From contig JACKLK010000002.1 of assembly GCA_024236015.1 (NCBI GenBank), forward strand, positions 62,001 to 126,000: a stretch of DNA of 64,000 nucleotides, given 5' to 3'. Shown here piece by piece: positions 24,001 to 30,000 of this stretch. The translations under genes were made by a program, and so were the position numbers. The notes beneath the pieces were generated by a model. It did not search any database. It worked only from the letters and a program-made list of their open reading frames with translations, and was not told the DNA's origin. Origin of the DNA: Rhodoferax sp. (GTDB lineage Bacteria; Pseudomonadota; Gammaproteobacteria; Burkholderiales; Burkholderiaceae_C). The stretch's first letter is position 1. Each line of letters begins with the position of its first letter.

Positions 24001-27000
24001 CCTCGGACAGGCCGGAACCGGTCAGGCTGAAGGACCGCGCGAACGTCGTGCTGCCGTGCGTGGTGTCGCCGCCCAGCGGCACCGGCACGTTGGTATGGGC
24101 GGTGACATCGACGAAGTTCGTGCCGTCCAGGCTGACCTCGACACGCAGCTGGGCGAACTCCTGGCCGCCGGAGTCGACTTCATAGACGTTGAAGTCGCCG
24201 ATGCCGCCGCCTTCGATGACCCGGTACTCGCCCAGGTCGTAGGTCACGGTGCCGCTGCCCAGGCCGAGGTAGTTGTCGTCGGGCCTGCCGGTGAAGATCG
24301 TCGCGTCGCCGCCGGTGTTGTTGTCCAGCAGCGTCGTCGGGAAGTAGCCGTCGTGCATCACCTGGGCGGCCGCGCCGCTGGCGTTGTTCAGCACGTACGG
24401 CAGGCCTGCTGCGCCGTCGAAGTCCTGCGTCGTGGAGTTGCCGCCATCGGGCACGCCGGTGTCGAGCAGGGCGAAGCGGTAGTCGATCGGCGTGCCTTCG
24501 CTGACGCGGCCTTCGAGCAGCAGGTAATAACTGCCGTCGAACGGCGTCGTGAACACCACGTCGTCGGTGGCACTGGGGCCGAACACCACGCCGGCGTACG
24601 GATGGACGAGGCGCCAGTAGGCGGTGTTGCGGCTCTCGCTGAGCAGGTCGAGCTGCAGGCGTTGGCGGGCGGCGGCGTCGAAGCGGAACACATGGGTGAC
24701 ATTGCCCGGATCGAGTGCCGTGTCCGATGCCGCATCGCCGACGACGGTGTCGCCGATGGCGATCAGCCGCGCGGCCGAGAGGTCGCGCAGCACGAAGCCG
24801 TAGTCGCCGGTGGTGTCGTTGTCGCCGTCCACCAGCAGTGTGTAGTCGCCCGCGACCAGGTCCAGCACCGGGTTGGCGGTGTAGTCGTTCGAGTCGCTGT
24901 CGGCGAAGTTGCGCGCGGATACGATGGTGCCGCGCGGTCCGGTCAGCGACCACTTGAAGCTGGTGCTGTTGGTCAGGGAATCGAACAGCAGCAGGCTGTC
25001 GGCGTCCAGCGTGAAGGTGTGCGACCGGACCTGGCCGGGATGGGCGATGGCGCCGGAGACGCGCTGGTCCCGTTCGAGCGCGCTGCTCGCGTCGACCACC
25101 GGTTGCACGTTGAACGTGTAGCGGTTGCTGCCCACCGCGTTGCGCCGGCCCTCGATGAGCACGGTGTAGGTGCCGGCCTGCGCCAGCGTGCGCAGGCCGC
25201 CGTCGGTGCCGAAGTCGGTCGCGCCCCAGACGACCCGGCCATACGGGTCGATCAGCCGCCACCAGGCGTTGCCGGCGCTCTCGGCCTGCCGATCGAAGAA
25301 GAAACGCTGGCCCGCTGCCGCGGTGAACTGCCAGGCGTCGGTCTGGTTGGCCGGCGTGAGCTGGCCCGTGACCGGCGTGCCGGGCGTCAATGCCGAGGCC
25401 TGCGACAGGTCGAGCAGGCGCAAGCGGAACTCGCCGGTGAAGTCCTGGTGGCCGTCGATCGTCAGTGTGTAGTCGCCGGCGACCAGGTCGAACATCGACA
25501 GGCCGTCGATGGAATCGCTCTGCTGGAAGTGCCGGCCGCTGACCAGGGTGCCGCGGGGCCCGGTGAGTGTCCAGCGCACGTTGGAGTTGTCGGTCAAGGC
25601 ATCGAGATACAGCCGCGTGATGTCCTCGGACAACGAGAAGGTGTAGTGCACGACCTGGCCGACATGGTCGATGTTGCCGATGACGACCGGCTCGACGACA
25701 CCGGCCAGCGATGCGTCGTGGCCGTTGCCGGTGGCGTCCGCGGCCGACGCGCCGCCACCTTCGTCGGCCCGCAGGTAGGCGACCAGGCCGGTTTCGCTGC
25801 CGCTCAGTGCCGCGTCCTTCGTGGCCACGATGTCCGCGTTGTCGCGCGCGATGTTCCAGATGCGCACCTCGTCCAGGCCGCCGACCAGGTTGGCATGGCT
25901 GGAGACGGCCTCCACGGCGGTTCCCAGGTACACCGGTTCGGCGTTGCTGCTGGCCGGGTTCTTGCGCAGGTTGGTCACGCCCGCCAGTTGCACGCCGTCG
26001 ACCAGGATGCGTGCGGTGCCGGCATTGCGGTCCATCACCGCGGCGATGTGATGCCATTGCCCCGGTGCGACCGCGCCCGCCGCCGTCTGCGCACTCTGCA
26101 GGTTCCCGTCGCCGGTCGAGAACAGCACCGAGCCATTGGAGTGCAGCCACAGCGAGAAGGTGCGCTCCTGGGCGTTGTCCGGTTGGCCCTTGTAGATCAG
26201 CGGGGTCCAGGTGTTGTCGAATCGATCGACCCGGACCCAGGTCTCCAGCGTGACGGTCTCGGCCAGGTCTAGCGCGGCGTCATGCGCGATCTGCGCCGAC
26301 TGCAGGCCGTTGAAACGCAGTGCGCCGCCGATCGGGCCGTCGCCCCAGGGTTCGGGCATGCCGACCACGGCGTCCGGCGTGATCGCGATCGTCTTGTCCT
26401 GCACGGTGCGCACCTGGAACGCGTAGCTGGACGTGCCGTTGCCGCTGTCGCGGCGACCTTCGACCAGCAGCGTATAGGTGCCGTCGTAGGGCAGGGTCCG
26501 CAGTTGCACGTCGTCGTTCGGCAGGTAGTTCGCGCCCCACACGGTGCGGCCCCAGGGGTCGAGCAGGCGCCAGAACGGATAACCGCCGCTGGCCGAGACC
26601 ATGTCGAAATACAGCCGTTCGCCGGCGCTGGCGCTGAACTGGTAGGCGTTGGTTTCGGTGGCCGGCGTGAGTTCGCCGGTGATGACGGTATCGCGTTCGA
26701 GCGCGACCGCGTTGCCCAGGTCGAGCAGCCGGAAACCGTAGTCGCCCGAGGCGTCGCCGCTGCCGTCGACCCGCAAGGTGTAGTCGCCGGCGACCAGGTC
26801 GAGCACGCTCAGGCCGTTCTGCGAGTCGCTTTGCTGGAACGGCCGGTCCGACACCACGGTGCCGCGCGGGCCGCTGAGGTACCAGCGCAGGTAGTAGTTG
26901 TCGGTCAGCGAGTCGAAATACAGGCGCGTGTCGTCGGCCAGCGTGAACCGGTAGTAGTCGGATTGGCCGTAGTCGATGCTGCCGGCCACCACACCAGCGG

Positions 27001-30000
27001 TGTCGGCCCACACGTGGACCAGCGTGGCGTCGTTGCCGCGGCCGGTCGCGTCGGCCAGCGTGGTGCCCGTGCCGTCGTCCGCCTTCAGGTACAGCACCAG
27101 GCCGTCTTCGTTGCCGGCGAGCGGCTGGTCCTTGTGGTCGGCGATCTGCTGCGCGCTGCGCACCGTGTTCCACAACCGGATGTCGTCGACCTGGCCCAGG
27201 AAGTTCGGGTTGCCTTCGGGGGAACGGCCGATGAACAAGGGGTTGTCGTTGGTGCTCGCGGCCGTCGTGTTCAGTGCGCCGCTGGCCGCTTCGACACCGT
27301 CGATGTAGATCTTCATCTGCCCGGTGTCGCTGTCGCGGTCGAGTACCGCCGCGACGTGGTACCAGCGATTCGTGGAGATGGATCCGGCGGCGGTGCTGAT
27401 GGTGTGGTTCGCGTTGTTGCCGCTGGACAGGTGTAGGTAGCCGTTGTTGTTCAGCCACAAGGTGTAGGTGCGCTGGTTGCTGTTGCCATTGCCCTTGTAG
27501 AACAGCGCCTGCCAGGTGCTGGCATAGGCGTCGACCTTGAACCAGGCTTCCAGCGTCAGCGATCCGGTCTGGTCGATGTCGTCGCTGTCGGGCACCTCGG
27601 CATGGCGCAGGCTGTCGAGGTCCAGCGCCTGGCCCAGCGGCCCCGGCCGGAAGTGCTGCACCAGGCCATACGATTCGCCGGGCACGATGTCGGCGAAGTC
27701 GTCGGTGATCTCGAGCAGCCGGAAGTGGTAGTCGACCGTCGCTACGTACTGGGTTTCCCAGATCCGGCCTTCGACGATCAGTGTGTAGCGCCCATCCTGC
27801 GGCACGGTGAACAGGTCGACGTCGTTGAAATGCAGCGGCCCGAACACCTGGTTGCCCAGCGGGTCGAACAGGCGCCAGCTGAGGCGATCGGTGCTGACGC
27901 TCAGGCCTTGCTGGTCGAGGTAATACCGCGTGCCGGTGGTCGCGTCGAAGGTGTAGATGGCGGTCGTGTTGGACGGGTCGAGTGTGCCGTGGACCGTCGT
28001 GTTGCCGTCGAAGTGGGTGGCGTTGGCGATGTCGAGCAGGCGGAAGCTGAAGGCGCCGGATTGCGTGTTCGGGGGGTCGAGTGTCAGCGTGTAGTCGCCC
28101 GCGATCAGGTCGAGCAGGGGACTGGTGCCGCCCAGTTCATGGGACTCGGAGCCATAGAAGCGCCGGCTGCTGATCTCGGTGCCGCGCGGGCCGCTCAGCG
28201 ACCAGTAGATGTCCGGGTTGGCATTGTTCGGTGCCAGCGCGTCGAACAGCAGCTGGCGCGCCTCGGTCAGGCTGAACCGGTAGATGGCGCGTTGACCCGG
28301 TTGGTCGAACGTGCCGCTGACGGTCTCGCCGACGGTCAGGGATGCGCTGATGTCGACGAGCTGGTGCAGGTTGAAGCTGTAGTCGCTGGTCGCCACGGTG
28401 TTGACGATCCGGCCCTCGACCAGCAGGTAGTAACTGCCGCCGATCGAAAACGCGGCCATCTCCCGGTCGTTCGGCCAGTCGTAACCGCCCCAGACCTGGT
28501 TGCCCTGCGCATCGATCAGGCGGTAGGTGGCGTCGGAATAACCGCGATAGCTGATGTAGTCGAGGTAGTAGCGTTCCCCGGCCACCGCGTCGAACCGGTA
28601 GACATGGGTCTCGCGCGCGCCATCGAGCGTGTCGTCGACGATCGTGCCCGGAACGAAGTCGACCGCAGCCTCGGCCAGCGCGAAGATCCGGAACCGGTAT
28701 TCGCCGGCGGTGTCGCCACTGCCGTCGAATTGCAGCGTGTAGCTTCCGGGGCCCAGGCGCAGCACCGGATTGCCGTGACCCCGCTCGTAGGAGTCGGCAT
28801 TCTGAAGCGTACGGCTGAGCACCACGCCATCGGGGCCGGACAAGGTCCAGCCGATCGCCTTGTCGCTCAGGCTGTCGAAGTAGTACAGGTCTTCACTGGC
28901 CAGCTCGAAGGTATAGGTGTTGGTCTGTCCGGCAGCCTCGAGATTGCCGACCGTCTCCTCGCCCAGCACCAGCGCGACCGCAGCCGGGTCGGCCGGCACC
29001 GGTTGGATGTTGAAGCGGTAGTCGAACGTGTTCCCGTGCCAGATGCGGTTCTCGACCAGCAGCGTGTAGGTGCCGTCGCGGGTCAGCGTGGTCACGTCGA
29101 CGTCCGAACGGAAATTGATCGGCCCCCAGACCTGGCGGCCGTTGGGATCGATCAGCCGCCAGGTGACGTAGTCGTTGTTCGTCGGGGTCTGGGACAGGTG
29201 GTTGAAGAACAGCCGCTCACCCGCCACCGCGTCGAACCGGTAGATGTCGGTTTCGTTGGCGGCCAGGTCGCCGGCGACGTCGTTGCCGGGCGTGATCGGT
29301 GTTGCCGTGGCGACGTCCAGCACGCGGAAGCTGTAGTCGCCGGTCGTGTTGCCATATGCCCAGATCCGGACCTGGTAGCGGCCGGCCAGCGGCAGGTCGA
29401 TCACCGGATTCGTGCCGCCGAGTTCGTGGGACTCCGAATAGTAGAGTCCGCGGTCGTCGATCTCGGTACCGCGCGGACCGAGCAGCGACCAACGGAAGTT
29501 GCCATTGTTGTTGGGCGCAAAACTGTCGAAAACGATCCGCGTCGGCCCGTCGATGTCGAAGACATAGTCGTCGACTTCGCCGGCCACGCCCAGGTTGCCG
29601 GAAACCGTGGACGGCAACGTCGTGCTGCTCGGGTCGAGCGCGATGGCGGTGCCGGTGCGTTCGGCGACCGGTGTGTTGCCCAGCAGGTTGAGCGCGAAGC
29701 TGTAGTCGACGGTATTCGTGTCGTAGATGCGGCCTTCGAACACCAGGTAGTAGGTGCCGCCCAGCTCCAGGCGGGTCGCGCCGCGGTCGTTGAAATATTC
29801 GGAGCCGAACACCTGGAATCCGGTGCGGTCGAGCAGCCGCCAGTACGGGCTGCCGCTGCTCAGTGCGAGACGGTCGAACGCGACCTCGTCGCCGCTGCTG
29901 GCCTCGAAGCGGTAGATGCGCGTCAGGCTCCCGGGGTTCAGGCTGCCATCGACCTGGGTGTCGTACGTGATCAGCTGGTCGGCGCCCGCGCTGGCCGTGG

